Of a DNA stretch of 64,000 bases, positions 21,318-31,656 are shown in pieces. The stretch is taken from NCBI GenBank assembly GCA_018261615.1, contig JAGTSE010000014.1, positions 1 through 64,000 on the forward strand, written 5' to 3'. The DNA comes from Pseudomonadota bacterium (GTDB taxonomy: Bacteria; Pseudomonadota; Gammaproteobacteria; Enterobacterales; Enterobacteriaceae). A model generated the notes under the pieces. It saw only the letters and a list, made by a program, of their open reading frames with translations. It searched no databases and was not told where the DNA came from. Numbering within the stretch: the first letter of the stretch is position 1; each line of letters opens with the position of its first letter. Made by a program: the position numbers and the translations under genes.

Positions 21318-22024
21318 CTTCTCTCCCACTGTTTATTCACCAGAATGGTCGAAAAATAGGGCAGCGGTTGGTCATCGTAAACCTCGCTAAGCTGCCGCCA
21401 GCACTGCTCGCCGGGCAGGGTGGCTTCAGCCATCATCAGGGCGTGTTCCAAAAGCCCCACTTGCGCCAGCAGCGCTTTGATTCGGGCAAAACGGCCATAG
21501 ACTTTCATCAGCACCAGGCTGTCATGTTGCTGTAACGCCTGGCGGATTTCCTCCTCCGGCGCGGTACAGGACACTACGCCCAGCGACTGTTGCTCCATTG
21601 CCAGCGGCACCTGCGCGCGTGCGGCAATGGCGGCAAACGACGTGACACCAGGGACAATCTCCAGCCACTGTGGCTGGCCAAGCCGTTGCAGCAGGAATAC
21701 CCAGGTGCTGAACAACATCGCATCGCCGAGGGTAATAAACCCCACCTGTTTACCGGCCTGCACTTCCGCTGCCAGCGCGGCGGCGACTTCGTCCCACACC
21801 GCTTCTTTTTCCGCGCTGTCAACGCTCATTGGAAAGTGGCAACAGCGTACTTCGGTCTGCACACCGAGGTACTCGCGCACAATGGAAAGCGCCAGGCTGT
21901 CGCCGCCTTTGCGCCCGGCCGGGGCATACAGCACATCGAGCTGTCCGAGAATACGCGCACCGCGCACGGTGATCAGATCGGTAGCACCTGGACCGGTACT
22001 CAGCGCGTAGAGTTTACCGCTCAT
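21314..22024 (-). CDS. cbiL: Cobalt-precorrin-2 C20-methyltransferase CbiL
   Basis: The 236-residue SAM-dependent methyltransferase adds the C20 methyl group in the anaerobic corrin route. It begins [19 protein letters not shown], the tetrapyrrole-methylase glycine motif, and contains GDAMLFSTW and [14 protein letters not shown]. The start at 22024 is chosen over a longer frame because it forms an ATGA overlap with cbiK and matches the family N-terminus. Confidence 0.94.
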   Translation of the reverse strand: MSGKLYALSTGPGATDLITVRGARILGQLDVLYAPAGRKGGDSLALSIVREYLGVQTEVRCCHFPMSVDSAEKEAVWDEVAAALAAEVQAGKQVGFITLGDAMLFSTWVFLLQRLGQPQWLEIVPGVTSFAAIAARAQVPLAMEQQSLGVVSCTAPEEEIRQALQQHDSLVLMKVYGRFARIKALLAQVGLLEHALMMAEATLPGEQCWRQLSEVYDDQPLPYFSTILVNKQWERR

Positions 22025-22815
22025 GCTGCAGCCTCCATCACCTGCGCCAGCGCCTGATGCAGATGCTGAACGAACATCGCACGCACGTCGGCATTCTCGC
22101 CTAAGCCCTGTAACCACGGCGTCGCAGCAATACCGACGCGCTCAAACTGCGTCTTCCACGAATCATCGTCATCCGACGCCATGTCGTTAATCGCATGGTC
22201 GCCCGCCACCAACATCAGCGGCATCAGGTGCACCGCTTTCACTCCTTCATGACGAAGGCCGTCGATCAACAGATCGATTTCAGGGTAGCTCTCAACCGCG
22301 CCAACCCGTGCCGGAAAACGGTGCGCCGCCATCATATGGTCGAGGCAGGCGTAAGCCGCAAAAGCGTGATGGCTGGCACCGTGGCCCATAAACACCACGC
22401 GCTCATCGGCAGCGACCTGTGGCATCTGCCGGGAGAGCGCCTGCATCAGATGCAGATAATCTTCGTGGCTGTTGAGCAGCGGCGCGCCAATCACCAGCCG
22501 TTTGAACAGTGGGCGCAGCGTCTGGACTTCACGAGCGATTTTTTCGTATTCGTCGCCGTTGATAATGTGTAGCGATTGGATCGCCACATCCTGATATCCC
22601 TGCTCCGCCAGCTTTTGCAGCGCCTCCAGCGGCGTGTCGATATGCAGGTTATCGCGTTGTTTGAGCTTGCGAATTATCATCCCGGAGGTAAAGGCGCGAA
22701 ACAGCGCACGATCCGGGCAGCTCGCCGCCAGATCACGCTCGCAGGCGACAATGTTCTTTTCACAGGTGTCGTGATAGCTGGTGCCAAAGCTCACCACCAA
22801 AAGGGCTTTCTTCAT
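22021..22815 (-). CDS. cbiK: Sirohydrochlorin cobaltochelatase CbiK
   Basis: The product is 264 residues, exactly the Salmonella length, from the ATG at 22815. CbiK inserts Co2+ into sirohydrochlorin (factor II), the entry step of the early-cobalt route. The metal and catalytic residues are present: His145 in GHGASHH and His207 in VAGDHAINDM, with Glu in VESYPEIDLL. It starts ten bases after the broken cbiJ and is itself intact. Confidence 0.95.
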   Translation of the reverse strand: MKKALLVVSFGTSYHDTCEKNIVACERDLAASCPDRALFRAFTSGMIIRKLKQRDNLHIDTPLEALQKLAEQGYQDVAIQSLHIINGDEYEKIAREVQTLRPLFKRLVIGAPLLNSHEDYLHLMQALSRQMPQVAADERVVFMGHGASHHAFAAYACLDHMMAAHRFPARVGAVESYPEIDLLIDGLRHEGVKAVHLMPLMLVAGDHAINDMASDDDDSWKTQFERVGIAATPWLQGLGENADVRAMFVQHLHQALAQVMEAAA

Positions 22816-22825
22816 TCTGTTCTCC

Positions 22826-23382
22826 TCACTGTGCCGCCAGCCAGCGTTGCAAGCGTCCGGCAAAAGCATCCTGACCGTTGAGTAACTCGTCGCCCATAAC
22901 CAGCGGTTGCGGCCGGGCAATCACAATGCACGGGATGCCAGCATCCAGCGCAGGCTGTACTTTTTCCAGATAACCACCTTCCGCGCCGGAGGCTTTGGTG
23001 ATCATCACCTCAACACAGTACTGGCGATAAAACGCAGCATTAAATTCAGCGCTAAACGGGCCGCACAGCGCGAAGATCTCACCCACACCAAAACCCAGTG
23101 CCGCGCACTGCGCCAGCCGTGAGCAATATTGTGGCTGACCACTTCGGCATAGGGGTGCGAAGCATCGATCACCCAGCGCGTGTCGTTCTGTTTGAGCCAC
23201 GTAACCATCTCGTCCATCTCCAGCCGCCCGCAGCGCACCTGACCGCGAATGTTGCCTGCCAGTTGCGCGCCGGTCGGCGTGGCGACCGACAGCGTGTAAC
23301 ACACCCCGGCTTCATCCAACTGCTGGCAAATCAGCCGCCCATCGCTGGTGCCGCCAATCACCAGCACCTCGCCTGCCGTCAC
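22826..23382 (-). pseudogene. cbiJ: cbiJ, cobalt-precorrin-6A reductase, with internal deletion and frameshift
   Basis: The GTG start at 23382 overlaps the cbiH stop. The first 90 or so codons read a normal CbiJ N-terminus (EVLVIGGTSDGR, CGRLEMDEMV, WVIDASHPYAEVVSHN). The rest of CbiJ is present only in another frame: LGFGVGEIFALCGPFSAEFN and TKASGAEGGYLEKV to WLAAQ and the stop at 22826. About 235 bases, some 78 codons of the middle, are missing, and 235 is not a multiple of three. The junction lies near 23107-23130. The in-frame product ends at 23005 with an unrelated tail. The enzyme reduces the macrocycle with NADPH at cobalt-precorrin-6A, so a loss should stop de novo corrin synthesis. 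All neighbours remain intact. Confidence 0.9.
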
Positions 23383-24104
23383 AGGGTGTAACCTCGCGGG
23401 GTGATCATCAGACCGTTTTGCACATAGGTGGCGCGGTTACCGACAATTACCAGACTGGTCATATCAACGGGTTCAAAATCCATCTCGCCGAGCGTGGTCA
23501 GCCATTTTTCCTCTTTCTTGCGTCCGGCAGATTTCACTACGCCCACCGGCGTATTGGCGTTTTTACTGGCCGCCAGCAGTTCGAATGCTCGCGCCAGATG
23601 CCCTTCGCGGCCCCGGCTTCGCGGGTTGTAGAAGCAGATGACGAAGTCCGCTTCACCGGCCGCGATAATGCGTTTTTCGATAACCGGCCATGGCGTCATC
23701 AGGTCGCTCAGACTGATATGGCAGAAATCGTGCATCAACGGCGCACCCAGTAGCGCAGCGGCGGCGATGCTGGCGGTCATACCCGGTACCAGCCGCACTT
23801 CCACATCCAGTTGCTGCTTGTTAACCAGCTCAAGCACCAGCCCGGCCATACCGTAGATCCCGGCGTCGCCGCTGCTGACCAGCGCCACGTTATGCCCGGC
23901 CTGCGCCAGCTCGATTGCTGCCTGGCAGCGCTCAATCTCTTTGCACATGCCGGTTTTGATCACCTGCTTATCGCCGGTGAAGGCTTTGACGAGGTGCGTG
24001 TAGGTTTTGTAGCCCACCACAATGTCCGCCGCCTGTAACGCTTCGATAGCCTCCATGGTCATCATTGCCTGTGAGCCGGGGCCAATCCCGATTACCGTCA
24101 ACAT
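23379..24104 (-). CDS. cbiH: Cobalt-factor III methyltransferase CbiH
   Basis: The 241-residue SAM-dependent enzyme methylates C17 and contracts the ring of cobalt-factor III. The opening [35 protein letters not shown] and the later CFYNPRSRGRE are characteristic. It abuts cbiG and its stop overlaps the cbiJ start. Confidence 0.95.
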   Translation of the reverse strand: MLTVIGIGPGSQAMMTMEAIEALQAADIVVGYKTYTHLVKAFTGDKQVIKTGMCKEIERCQAAIELAQAGHNVALVSSGDAGIYGMAGLVLELVNKQQLDVEVRLVPGMTASIAAAALLGAPLMHDFCHISLSDLMTPWPVIEKRIIAAGEADFVICFYNPRSRGREGHLARAFELLAASKNANTPVGVVKSAGRKKEEKWLTTLGEMDFEPVDMTSLVIVGNRATYVQNGLMITPRGYTL

Positions 24105-25159
24105 CAGTGCGAAACTCCCAAAGTAATTGTCACGCCCTGCTCCTGCAGGGTCTCACCCACCAGTTGCCCCTGGCTCATCAGCCAGGCTACCGGGCCGGAA
24201 ACGCTACCCACGCCCACGGTCTGCCGGACAAATTCCGAGCCTGGAAAGCGATGTTCGTGCTGACGCAGCACCTGCGCGGTAAAAATTTCAAACGGCACAC
24301 GCAGGCTCTCCGCCAGTTGCAATAGCCCTTTCTCATCCTGCTTTAAGCTGATGCTGCCAATCGCCCGCAGCGCCAGCGGATCGAATGCCTGCGTCTGAAA
24401 CTGGCGTTGCAGTAACGACGACAGCAAGGAAAACGGCGTATCGCGCCGACAGCCGATCCCCGCTACCACACGCTTTGGCACCAGTTTGAACACCGGCACG
24501 GGCAGCGCAGGCAGTTGCGCCCGGGTGGACACGCAGACCAGCCCGTCCAGTTCCGGCAGGGCGTCAAGGCGCGTGATGGGGATAAAACCACGCGTGTCGC
24601 AGCTTGCCACTTCCTCACGCAGCACCTCTTCACACCACAGGCCGATGCGTTTACCGCTTACCAGCATGTGGTTGATGGTCTTTACCGCCGCGCGGAAATC
24701 CTCCATCCGTGCATCAAGCTGACAGGCCAGTGTGTCCAGCGCCGCCAGTTCGTTCACATCGGTCGCCGTGGTGATCACCGGATCGGCATCCAGTACACCC
24801 GCCAGATAACGCGTCAGCGCGTTCGCGCCGCCGTAGTGGCCGGAAAGCAGACTGATCACATGCTGGCCGCGTTCATCAATGACGATCACCGCAGGATCGA
24901 GAAATTTGTCGTTGACCAGCGGGGCGATCACCCGCACGGCAATGCCCGTTGCGCCGATAAACACCACCGCCGAGTAGTGGCAAAATGCCTCGCGCAGGGT
25001 CTGCGCAAAGCTGCCTTCAAAGGGCTGAAAGCCGTCAGTGAGCAGCTTTTCGCTGGTAAAACAGGTCATCGGCAGCGCCGCTTTCAGACGGTTCGCCAGC
25101 GCCACACCGCCCGGCGTAAGGCAGAACAGCGCAATAGATTCAGGCTTTACGGTATTCAT
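24104..25159 (-). CDS. cbiG: Cobalt-precorrin-5A hydrolase CbiG
   Basis: The product is 351 residues, the Salmonella length, from the ATG at 25159. CbiG opens the delta-lactone of cobalt-precorrin-5A and releases acetaldehyde. Visible family segments are [43 protein letters not shown] and [12 protein letters not shown]. The start overlaps the cbiF end by 20 bases. Confidence 0.94.
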   Translation of the reverse strand: MNTVKPESIALFCLTPGGVALANRLKAALPMTCFTSEKLLTDGFQPFEGSFAQTLREAFCHYSAVVFIGATGIAVRVIAPLVNDKFLDPAVIVIDERGQHVISLLSGHYGGANALTRYLAGVLDADPVITTATDVNELAALDTLACQLDARMEDFRAAVKTINHMLVSGKRIGLWCEEVLREEVASCDTRGFIPITRLDALPELDGLVCVSTRAQLPALPVPVFKLVPKRVVAGIGCRRDTPFSLLSSLLQRQFQTQAFDPLALRAIGSISLKQDEKGLLQLAESLRVPFEIFTAQVLRQHEHRFPGSEFVRQTVGVGSVSGPVAWLMSQGQLVGETLQEQGVTITLGVSH

Positions 25160-25913
25160 GGCTGAAGTCCGCCGCATAAAGCCGCGAGTAGTGGTACTCC
25201 TCGCCAAGAAATGCGCCAACGAGGATCAGCGCGGTTTTACGGATGCCTGCTTCGCGCACTTTGTCGCCGATATCGGCCAGCGTGCCGCGTACCGTCTGGC
25301 TCTGTGGCCATGTGGCTTTGTAGATCACCGCCACCGGCGTGGTCTGCGGATAGCCGCCTTCAATTAAGCGCTCCGCCACACGATGGATGCGCTGCACGGA
25401 AAGGTAGATAGCCATCGACGTCTGGTGGCTGGCGAAGGATTCAAGCTGCTCGAGCTCCGGCACCGGCGTCCGCCCTTCCAGGCGGGTAATGATCAGGCTC
25501 TGCGATACTTCTGGTACGGTGTACTCAACACCCAATTCTGCCGCCGCGCCGAGAAACGCGCTGACGCCCGGTACCACCTGCCAGCGGATGCCGCGCCGGG
25601 TCAGTTCCTCACCCTGCTCGCGCACAGAGCCGTAAAGCGAAACATCGCCGGTTTGCAGACGTACCACCACTTTCCCGGCTTTCACTCCGGCTTCCATCAG
25701 GTCGATAATTTGCTCAAGATGCAGTTCGGCGCTGTCATGACATACCGCGCCAGCCGGGCAATACTCCAGCAGCTCGGTGTTGATCAGCGATCCGGCGTAA
25801 ATCACCACCTGAGCCTGTTGCAGCAGCCGGTAGCCTTTCAGGGTGATCAGTTCGCGATCGCCCGGCCCGGCGCCGACAAACCAGACCGTTTGTGCATCAG
25901 CGTTATCAGCCAT
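25140..25913 (-). CDS. cbiF: Cobalt-precorrin-4 C11-methyltransferase CbiF
   Basis: The 257-residue tetrapyrrole methylase matches the Salmonella length. [20 protein letters not shown] opens the protein, followed by [21 protein letters not shown] and [13 protein letters not shown], the SAM and substrate loops. It overlaps cbiT by eight bases and cbiG by 20, a translationally coupled string. Confidence 0.95.
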   Translation of the reverse strand: MADNADAQTVWFVGAGPGDRELITLKGYRLLQQAQVVIYAGSLINTELLEYCPAGAVCHDSAELHLEQIIDLMEAGVKAGKVVVRLQTGDVSLYGSVREQGEELTRRGIRWQVVPGVSAFLGAAAELGVEYTVPEVSQSLIITRLEGRTPVPELEQLESFASHQTSMAIYLSVQRIHRVAERLIEGGYPQTTPVAVIYKATWPQSQTVRGTLADIGDKVREAGIRKTALILVGAFLGEEYHYSRLYAADFSHEYRKA

Positions 25914-26475
25914 GCTGCTTCTCCTTTTCGCAGGAAATCAAAAAGACAGGATTATTCGCTTTGAAGTAATGACCGCTGCCCAGCCCGGTGAGCAAGGAGA
26001 CCTGAATTTGCTGGCAATCCAGCGCGGCAACCCGAAGGGTGTGCAGGTGTGAGAGCGCGCTGTTAAGGTGCTCCTGCAAAATAAAGGTCATCACCAGCCG
26101 TCCGCCGGGGTTAAGCTGCGCCAGCGACCAGTCAATCAATTTCGTCAGGTTGCCGCCGCTGCCGCCCATAAACACTGCATCGGCAGGCCGCTCAACAAAC
26201 AGCGGCGCAACACCGGTGACGATGGCAATGTTGCGACAGCCAAAGTGCAGGCAGTTATCTTCCAGCAGGCCCAGCGCCGCCGGGTTACGCTCGATGGCGG
26301 TAACCAGCAACCCCGGGTGCGCCAGCGCCGCTTCAATGCTGACGCTGCCGGTACCAGCGCCGATATCAATCAGGTGCTGTGCGCGATGCAATTCCAGTTT
26401 CGACAGCGCCAGCGCGCGCACAGCCTCTTTGGTCATCGGCACCTTTTCACCACGAATAAACAGATCATCTTTCAT
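25906..26475 (-). CDS. cbiT: Cobalt-precorrin-6B C15-methyltransferase (decarboxylating) CbiT
   Basis: The 189-residue class I methyltransferase carries the SAM motif [16 protein letters not shown] near 37-52 after the conserved [16 protein letters not shown]. It methylates C15 and removes the C12 acetate carboxyl, working with CbiE. Its start overlaps cbiE by 11 bases. Confidence 0.95.
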   Translation of the reverse strand: MKDDLFIRGEKVPMTKEAVRALALSKLELHRAQHLIDIGAGTGSVSIEAALAHPGLLVTAIERNPAALGLLEDNCLHFGCRNIAIVTGVAPLFVERPADAVFMGGSGGNLTKLIDWSLAQLNPGGRLVMTFILQEHLNSALSHLHTLRVAALDCQQIQVSLLTGLGSGHYFKANNPVFLISCEKEKQHG

Positions 26476-27067
26476 TGAGGATCACCACCACATTCATTGC
26501 GTATTCGGCCTGTACTTCCGCCGGGCGCAGCCAGTAGATACGCTCATCGTCGAGCCCTAAGTTTTCCCCAATAACCAGCCAGCACGCTTCTGCGCCGCGC
26601 GCAATCAATGCCTCGGCAATCGCTTTTGGTCCGCACTTTGCGTCAGTGACCATCGCTACTTTGCGGGCGCGGGCCAGAGCGTCAAAATCCACTGCCCGCC
26701 CGTGGCTGCTGGTGAGCCAGATGTCATTCATATCGATGCCCGTACGCGCACAGAGATACTGCACGGCGCTGATACCGGGAATAATGCGCAACTGCCCGAT
26801 GCCGAAATGAGCCACCAGACGAGTGCCGATGCCGTAAAACAGCGGATCGCCGGAGGCCAGCACCACCACGCGCCGCTGCTGTTGCTCAAGCCACGCCAGC
26901 AGGCCGGGGATGTCTGCATCCAGAACGCGGACTTCACCGCGAAAATCCGCAAACTGCGCCAGGTGGCGTTTGCCGCCGACCAGCGCGTCCGCCTGCGCCA
27001 CGGCCTCCAGCGCCTGCGGCGTCATCAGTGCGAGGTTACCCGGCCCCATGCCGGCAATGGTTAACAT
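26465..27067 (-). CDS. cbiE: Cobalt-precorrin-7 C5-methyltransferase CbiE
   Basis: The 200-residue tetrapyrrole methylase begins [19 protein letters not shown] and has [16 protein letters not shown] and [15 protein letters not shown]. It methylates C5. It is separate from CbiT here, whereas some bacteria have a fused CobL. It overlaps cbiD by seven bases. Confidence 0.95.
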   Translation of the reverse strand: MLTIAGMGPGNLALMTPQALEAVAQADALVGGKRHLAQFADFRGEVRVLDADIPGLLAWLEQQQRRVVVLASGDPLFYGIGTRLVAHFGIGQLRIIPGISAVQYLCARTGIDMNDIWLTSSHGRAVDFDALARARKVAMVTDAKCGPKAIAEALIARGAEACWLVIGENLGLDDERIYWLRPAEVQAEYAMNVVVILNER

Positions 27068-28197
27068 TTCAGATCTCCGGCAATCTCTTCAACCGGGCGA
27101 TTCGCGCCCAGCACTTTGTTATCAAAAGAGAACATCACCGCATCACACTGCGGCGGGTTTTGCGTGAAACGCAGCATCTGTGCGATGCGCAGGCAGATCC
27201 GCTGCGCCAGATGCGTGTAAAGATGGCTGAACCCGGCAGCGTCGATGTATTCCATTGCCGCTTCGGTGGTGTCGCAGTCGCTGACCTTCAGCAGCAGAAC
27301 ATGCGGTGCGCCGAGCAGCGCCAGGTGTGCGACCAGCGTCTCCATCCGCGCATCCGCGATATGGCTGTGAGTATGAAATATACCGGCGGCAATTTTCACC
27401 AGCTTGCCGGGATGGCCGACCAGAACGATCTGCCGGTAGCCCAGACGCACCGCCTCTTCAATCATGTAGCCAACGAAGTTACTCATCGTCACTACCAGTT
27501 CGCCGGAGACGCCAAGCTGCTCACGCACGAAGCGCTCGCCGTGGTTGCCCGGGACGAGGATCACCCGTTCCATACCGCCCGCGCGCTTCAGCTCCAGCTC
27601 CAGCGACAGCGAGCGTTTCCAGCTCTCTTCCGACATCGGCGTCACGATGCCGGTGGTACCAATAATCGAAATACCGCCGATAATGCCGAGCCTGCCGTTA
27701 TAGGTTTTCTTCGCCCGCTCTTCGCCTTCCGGAGCGAAAATTTCCACCTGCGCCCCGCGAGTGGGGCCAATCACTTCGCGCACGGTGGCTTCGATGGTCT
27801 GGCGCGGGGTGCGGTTAATGGCCGCTTCCCCCACCGCCAGACCAATACCTTTGCGGGTGACGGTACCCACGCCTGCACCGCCGCGCAGAACAATCTGCTC
27901 ATCATCGGTGAGCGTGACGCGGGCAAAGATCAGCATGCCGTGGGTGGCATCCACATCGTCGCCGCCGTCTTTGCGAATGGCAGCAATCGCTTGCTGGCCT
28001 TCAATGTGCGGAGATTCTACATTCAGATGCAGGGTGACGCCGGAGGGGGTGACAATCGAGACCTGATGAATGATGTGCTGGCGCAGCACCATCAACGCCG
28101 CGACTTTTGCCGCTGCGGTGGCGCAGGAACCGGTGGTATAGCCTTTGCGCAGGGCTTTACCGTTGTGCCACACCGGATCGTCTAAGGTCTGGCTCAT
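27061..28197 (-). CDS. cbiD: Cobalt-precorrin-5B C1-methyltransferase CbiD
   Basis: The 378-residue enzyme methylates C1. It begins near [20 protein letters not shown], the invariant CbiD start motif, and has [22 protein letters not shown] and [18 protein letters not shown]. Its end overlaps cbiE and its start overlaps cbiC by four bases. Confidence 0.95.
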   Translation of the reverse strand: MSQTLDDPVWHNGKALRKGYTTGSCATAAAKVAALMVLRQHIIHQVSIVTPSGVTLHLNVESPHIEGQQAIAAIRKDGGDDVDATHGMLIFARVTLTDDEQIVLRGGAGVGTVTRKGIGLAVGEAAINRTPRQTIEATVREVIGPTRGAQVEIFAPEGEERAKKTYNGRLGIIGGISIIGTTGIVTPMSEESWKRSLSLELELKRAGGMERVILVPGNHGERFVREQLGVSGELVVTMSNFVGYMIEEAVRLGYRQIVLVGHPGKLVKIAAGIFHTHSHIADARMETLVAHLALLGAPHVLLLKVSDCDTTEAAMEYIDAAGFSHLYTHLAQRICLRIAQMLRFTQNPPQCDAVMFSFDNKVLGANRPVEEIAGDLKC

Positions 28198-28826
28198 TGC
28201 GCCTCCTGCAAGTGATAGAGCAGCGCATTAACAATCGCCGCAGCCACATTGCTGCCGCCCTTGCGACCACGCGCGGCAATGGTGGGCAAACCGCTCTCTA
28301 CCAGCGCCTCTTTCGATTCCGCAGCGCCAACAAAACCGACCGGCACACCAACCACGCCGCTGACCGGCACCTTGTGTTCCAGCAGGCGGAACAGCGCCGT
28401 GGGCGCATTGCCGAAAACAAAGATTTTCGCTTCCGCTTCCGTCAGCGCCAGATCGACCGCCGCCATCGAACGGGTGATCCCCTCATCTTTGGCTTTACGT
28501 ACCACGCGCGGATCGGAGATGTAACAACGCACTTCGCCGCCGAACTGCGCCAGCAACCGCTTGTTAATGCCGGAAAGCGCCATCGTGGTGTCGGTATAAA
28601 GGGTGCAACCTTGCGTTATCGCCTCACACAGGCGTTGCAGCGCATCACTGGAAAACCACAAAATATCGAGCCAGTCGAAGTCAGCCGTGGTGTGAATGGC
28701 CCGTTTGATTACCGCCTCATGCAGTGGACTGGCAAAACAAAAATCGGGGCGGGTTTGCTGGATAATCTCGCCGATAATGACAAAACTTTTAGCTTCAATA
28801 GCCTGCGGTTGCTGCAAATAATCCAT
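28194..28826 (-). CDS. cbiC: Cobalt-precorrin-8 methylmutase CbiC
   Basis: The product is 210 residues from the ATG at 28826, matching Salmonella; AAGGA stands eight bases upstream, while earlier in-frame ATGs lack a site. CbiC moves the methyl group from C11 to C12 to give cobyrinic acid. Catalytic His appears in [16 protein letters not shown], and [11 protein letters not shown] and [11 protein letters not shown] are family-typical. Confidence 0.95.
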   Translation of the reverse strand: MDYLQQPQAIEAKSFVIIGEIIQQTRPDFCFASPLHEAVIKRAIHTTADFDWLDILWFSSDALQRLCEAITQGCTLYTDTTMALSGINKRLLAQFGGEVRCYISDPRVVRKAKDEGITRSMAAVDLALTEAEAKIFVFGNAPTALFRLLEHKVPVSGVVGVPVGFVGAAESKEALVESGLPTIAARGRKGGSNVAAAIVNALLYHLQEAQ

Positions 28827-28837
28827 CGTCTTCATCC

Positions 28838-29794
28838 TTATGCGCCCGCGAGGGCAAGATGTATTAGCGCAAACAGCGTCAGCGCCAGCATGGCGGCAAG
28901 CCACATCATGCGAATGGTACGGGGAATGTCATCCGGCGTAATGGCGCGGAGCTCATCGCCAATCCACGGTTTTTCGACCCGCTGGCCGAAGTAGTCATTT
29001 GGCCCGCCAAGCCGCACGCCAAGCGCCCCGGCTACGGTGCCTTCCGGCCAGGCGCAGTTGGGGCTGCTGTGGTTGCGCCGGTCACGAAAACCGATACGCA
29101 GCGCATTGCCCGCGTGATTACCGCCGAGCCATGCCGCCATACTGAGTAACAGCCAGCTCAGACGCGCCGGGATAAAGTTGGCGACATCATCCAGTCGCGC
29201 GCTGACCATGCCGATCGCGCGGTATTTTTCATGCTTGTAGCCCACCATTGAATCCAGGGTATTGACCGCTTTGTAGGCCATTGCCAATGGCGCGCCGCCG
29301 AGCAATAAAAAGAACAGCGGCGCGATCACGCCATCGACGGTGTTTTCCGCGACAGTCTCCACTACCGCGCGGATGATTTGCGGCGGCTGGAGCTGCGCGG
29401 TATCGCGACCGACAATCCAGGACAGCTTCTCGCGGCTTTCGGCAAGAGAACCGAAGCGCAGCGCCTGCTCCACTTCCCGCGCCATATCCGCAAGACAACG
29501 CGTGGCAAGCAGGGTGTAAATCATCCACACCTCCACGCACCAGCCGAACCACGGATGGATTGCATACGCCGACGCGAGCACACCCCAGGCAACGCTCCAG
29601 GTGATACCCACCACCAGCAGCCACATCACGCCGCCGCCGATGCGCAACGCAGTATCGCTGCGGCACACACGCCGGACGGCGCTTTGCACGAGGTTAATCA
29701 GTGCGCCGATCCAGCGTACCGGATGCGGCCAGTGTGGCGGGTCGCCAAGTAAGCGATCGAGCAGAAATGCGACACACCAGGCCAGCAGCGTCAT
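28838..29794 (-). CDS. cbiB: Adenosylcobinamide-phosphate synthase CbiB
   Basis: The product is 318 residues from the ATG at 29794, four bases inside cbiA. This polytopic membrane protein attaches the aminopropanol (phosphate) arm to adenosylcobyric acid. Signature stretches are DRLLGDPPHWPHPVRWIG near 13-30, ETVAENTVDGVIAPLFF and KAVNTLDSMVGYKHEKY. The threonine phosphate made by PduX is its precursor branch. Confidence 0.94.
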   Translation of the reverse strand: MTLLAWCVAFLLDRLLGDPPHWPHPVRWIGALINLVQSAVRRVCRSDTALRIGGGVMWLLVVGITWSVAWGVLASAYAIHPWFGWCVEVWMIYTLLATRCLADMAREVEQALRFGSLAESREKLSWIVGRDTAQLQPPQIIRAVVETVAENTVDGVIAPLFFLLLGGAPLAMAYKAVNTLDSMVGYKHEKYRAIGMVSARLDDVANFIPARLSWLLLSMAAWLGGNHAGNALRIGFRDRRNHSSPNCAWPEGTVAGALGVRLGGPNDYFGQRVEKPWIGDELRAITPDDIPRTIRMMWLAAMLALTLFALIHLALAGA

Positions 29795-31170
29795 GACGCG
29801 CTCCTTGCGGCGGCAAACCAGTGTTCCAGCATCGTTGGACGCTGGGCGAAATGCAGATGCAAATAGCTGGCAAAGGTGTTGCCCACCTGCCAGCCACACT
29901 GCCAGCGCTTCAGCACTTCGCCATCGCGCGTTTTATGGCACGCCAGCACGGCATCGCCGCACGGGGTGAAATCGGAATAATGAAACTCGTGGCCGCGCAG
30001 GGTTTCTCCTTCGGCAGCAAGTAATGTCTGCTGTTTTGCACGGGCTTCGCAGTAACCAAAGCGAGTGAGCTTGCTGCTCATCCGGCTGTGGCCGGGGATG
30101 GCACCAACCATCGGCCACTTATCGCCTGCGGCATCCATCAGCGTATCACCGAGATACATCAGGCCACCGCACTCGGCATAGATTGCCACGCCACGCCGGT
30201 GCGCGGCGAGAATGGCATCCCGCATCGGCTGGTTTGCCGACAGCGCGCGCGCATGCAGTTCCGGATAACCGCCGCCCAGCCACAGCATCTGGCATGCGGG
30301 CAACTCATGGTCATGCAGCGGGCTAAAACGCACGATGCGCACGCCAGCGTGTTCAAGCAGCTGCAGATTATCGGCGTAGTAGAAGTTGAAGGCTTCGTCG
30401 TCGGCCAGCGCCAGCGTCAGCCCTGCTCCCGCCTCTGGCGCGAGCATGTCGGGAAGCGTCCCTTGCGGCAGCGTAGTTGTCTGGCTCAGGGCGAGTAAGC
30501 GGTCAATATCGAGAGTCTGTTCCAGGCGTGTGGCAAACTCATGCCATGGCTGCGCATCGACGATCGACTCGCGAGCAGTGACCAGACCAAGATGACGTTC
30601 CGGTAGCGCCACGCCAGGAGCAACGGGAACATACCCCAGCACCGGCAAGTCACAATAATGCTCAATGGCGTGTTTCAGCAGTTGAAAATGGCTGTCGCTG
30701 TTTACCCGGTTGACGATCGCTCCGGCAATGTGCAACGGCGGGTCAAAGTGCTGAAACCCCATGACCGTGGCGGCAATTGAGGTGGATACGGCTTTACCAT
30801 CGACCAGCAGGATCACCGGAACCGCAAGCTGTTTTGCCAGCGCCGCGCTACTGCAATAGTCGGGGTCGGAGCCGTAGCCATCGTAAAGCCCCATCACACC
30901 CTCAATCACAGCGACATCGGCGGTGGCGAAATGTTGGCGAAACAGCGCATTTAACACAGGCGGCGGCAGCATAAAGCTGTCGAGATTGCGGGAAGCCACG
31001 CCGGTAACGGCGCTGTGCCAAGCGGTGTCGAGGTAGTCCGGTCCCACTTTAAAGGGTTGTACGCGTAAACCGCGACGTTGCAGCACGGTGAGCAATCCGA
31101 GCGTGACTGTGGTTTTCCCACAGCCGCTGCCGGTTCCGGCAAGGATAAAGGCGCTGCGTCTGTCTGACAT
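29791..31170 (-). CDS. cbiA: Cobyrinate a,c-diamide synthase CbiA
   Basis: The product is 459 residues, the Salmonella length, from the ATG at 31170. CbiA amidates the a and c side chains of cobyrinic acid with glutamine and ATP. It has a P-loop ILAGTGSGCGKTTVTLGLL near 9-27, VIEGVMGLYDG, and a C-terminal amidotransferase with Cys in IYAECGGLMYLGD. It is the first gene of the cob operon, following a cobalamin riboswitch. Confidence 0.95.
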   Translation of the reverse strand: MSDRRSAFILAGTGSGCGKTTVTLGLLTVLQRRGLRVQPFKVGPDYLDTAWHSAVTGVASRNLDSFMLPPPVLNALFRQHFATADVAVIEGVMGLYDGYGSDPDYCSSAALAKQLAVPVILLVDGKAVSTSIAATVMGFQHFDPPLHIAGAIVNRVNSDSHFQLLKHAIEHYCDLPVLGYVPVAPGVALPERHLGLVTARESIVDAQPWHEFATRLEQTLDIDRLLALSQTTTLPQGTLPDMLAPEAGAGLTLALADDEAFNFYYADNLQLLEHAGVRIVRFSPLHDHELPACQMLWLGGGYPELHARALSANQPMRDAILAAHRRGVAIYAECGGLMYLGDTLMDAAGDKWPMVGAIPGHSRMSSKLTRFGYCEARAKQQTLLAAEGETLRGHEFHYSDFTPCGDAVLACHKTRDGEVLKRWQCGWQVGNTFASYLHLHFAQRPTMLEHWFAAARSAS

Positions 31171-31222
31171 TCCTGTAACCCCGAGGCGGGCAGGAAGAAT
31201 GGAGCCAGGACGCGTGTTGACC

Positions 31223-31236
31223 CGGTCTTTCGACCG
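31223..31236 (-). promoter_or_regulatory. Hairpin between riboswitch and cbiA
   Basis: CGGTC and GACCG arms with a short A-rich loop (CGGTCGAAAGACCG read leftward) lie between the cobalamin aptamer and the cbiA start. It may be part of the expression platform that controls ribosome access. Confidence 0.4.
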
Positions 31237-31281
31237 TACGCTACTGAGCAACCCACTTCCCACCGAAGTTGTTGATAATGT

Positions 31282-31440
31282 CCATCAGGCCGGTCTTCTG
31301 GCTTAGCGTCATCCTCTCCCGTCCTTCCCGATCTTACGATCAGTGGCGATTACGGGGTCGTCAGCATCACAGCAGCGGGGGCTGCGGGGGATTTACACCC
31401 CCTTCCCAGCCGCAAAATACATTTGCGGCAACCTGATAGA
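31282..31440 (-). promoter_or_regulatory. Cobalamin riboswitch in the cob operon leader
   Basis: Read leftward the leader has the conserved cobalamin aptamer parts: GGTTGCCGCAAATG at the start, GGGAAGGGGGTGTAAATCCC, GCAGCCCCCGC, the GCCACTG element, GGGAAG, GGATGACGC and the B12 box AGCCAGAAGACCGGCC near 31284-31303. It lies about 110 bases before cbiA. Binding of adenosylcobalamin should reduce expression of the whole operon, as in Salmonella. Confidence 0.95.
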
Positions 31441-31656
31441 TTTTTAATCACGGCACGTCATTATTACCCTGATTTTTCCCTGAACGCACTATATCGCAAC
31501 AGGGAAATAAAAACTGGTTCAGTTTATCTTTGAGCAAACAATAATTTGTTGCGCTATAACAATTTATTGCTCACCCTTTTCATCAATTCCCTGCATATTA
31601 AGCCTCCAGAGAGTTCTCAGGCACATCCGGAATAACAAAATATTGCTAACGGAAAT

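Noticed and set aside
22826..23382. cbiJ break as a simple sequencing slip
   Set aside because: A single-base error cannot explain the absence of about 78 internal codons; the two halves are also joined out of frame.
27028..28185. 385-codon open frame on the plus strand across cbiD
   Set aside because: It is antisense to a complete, overlapping operon gene. The composition (His, Gln, Arg rich) is typical of a shadow frame in GC-rich DNA.
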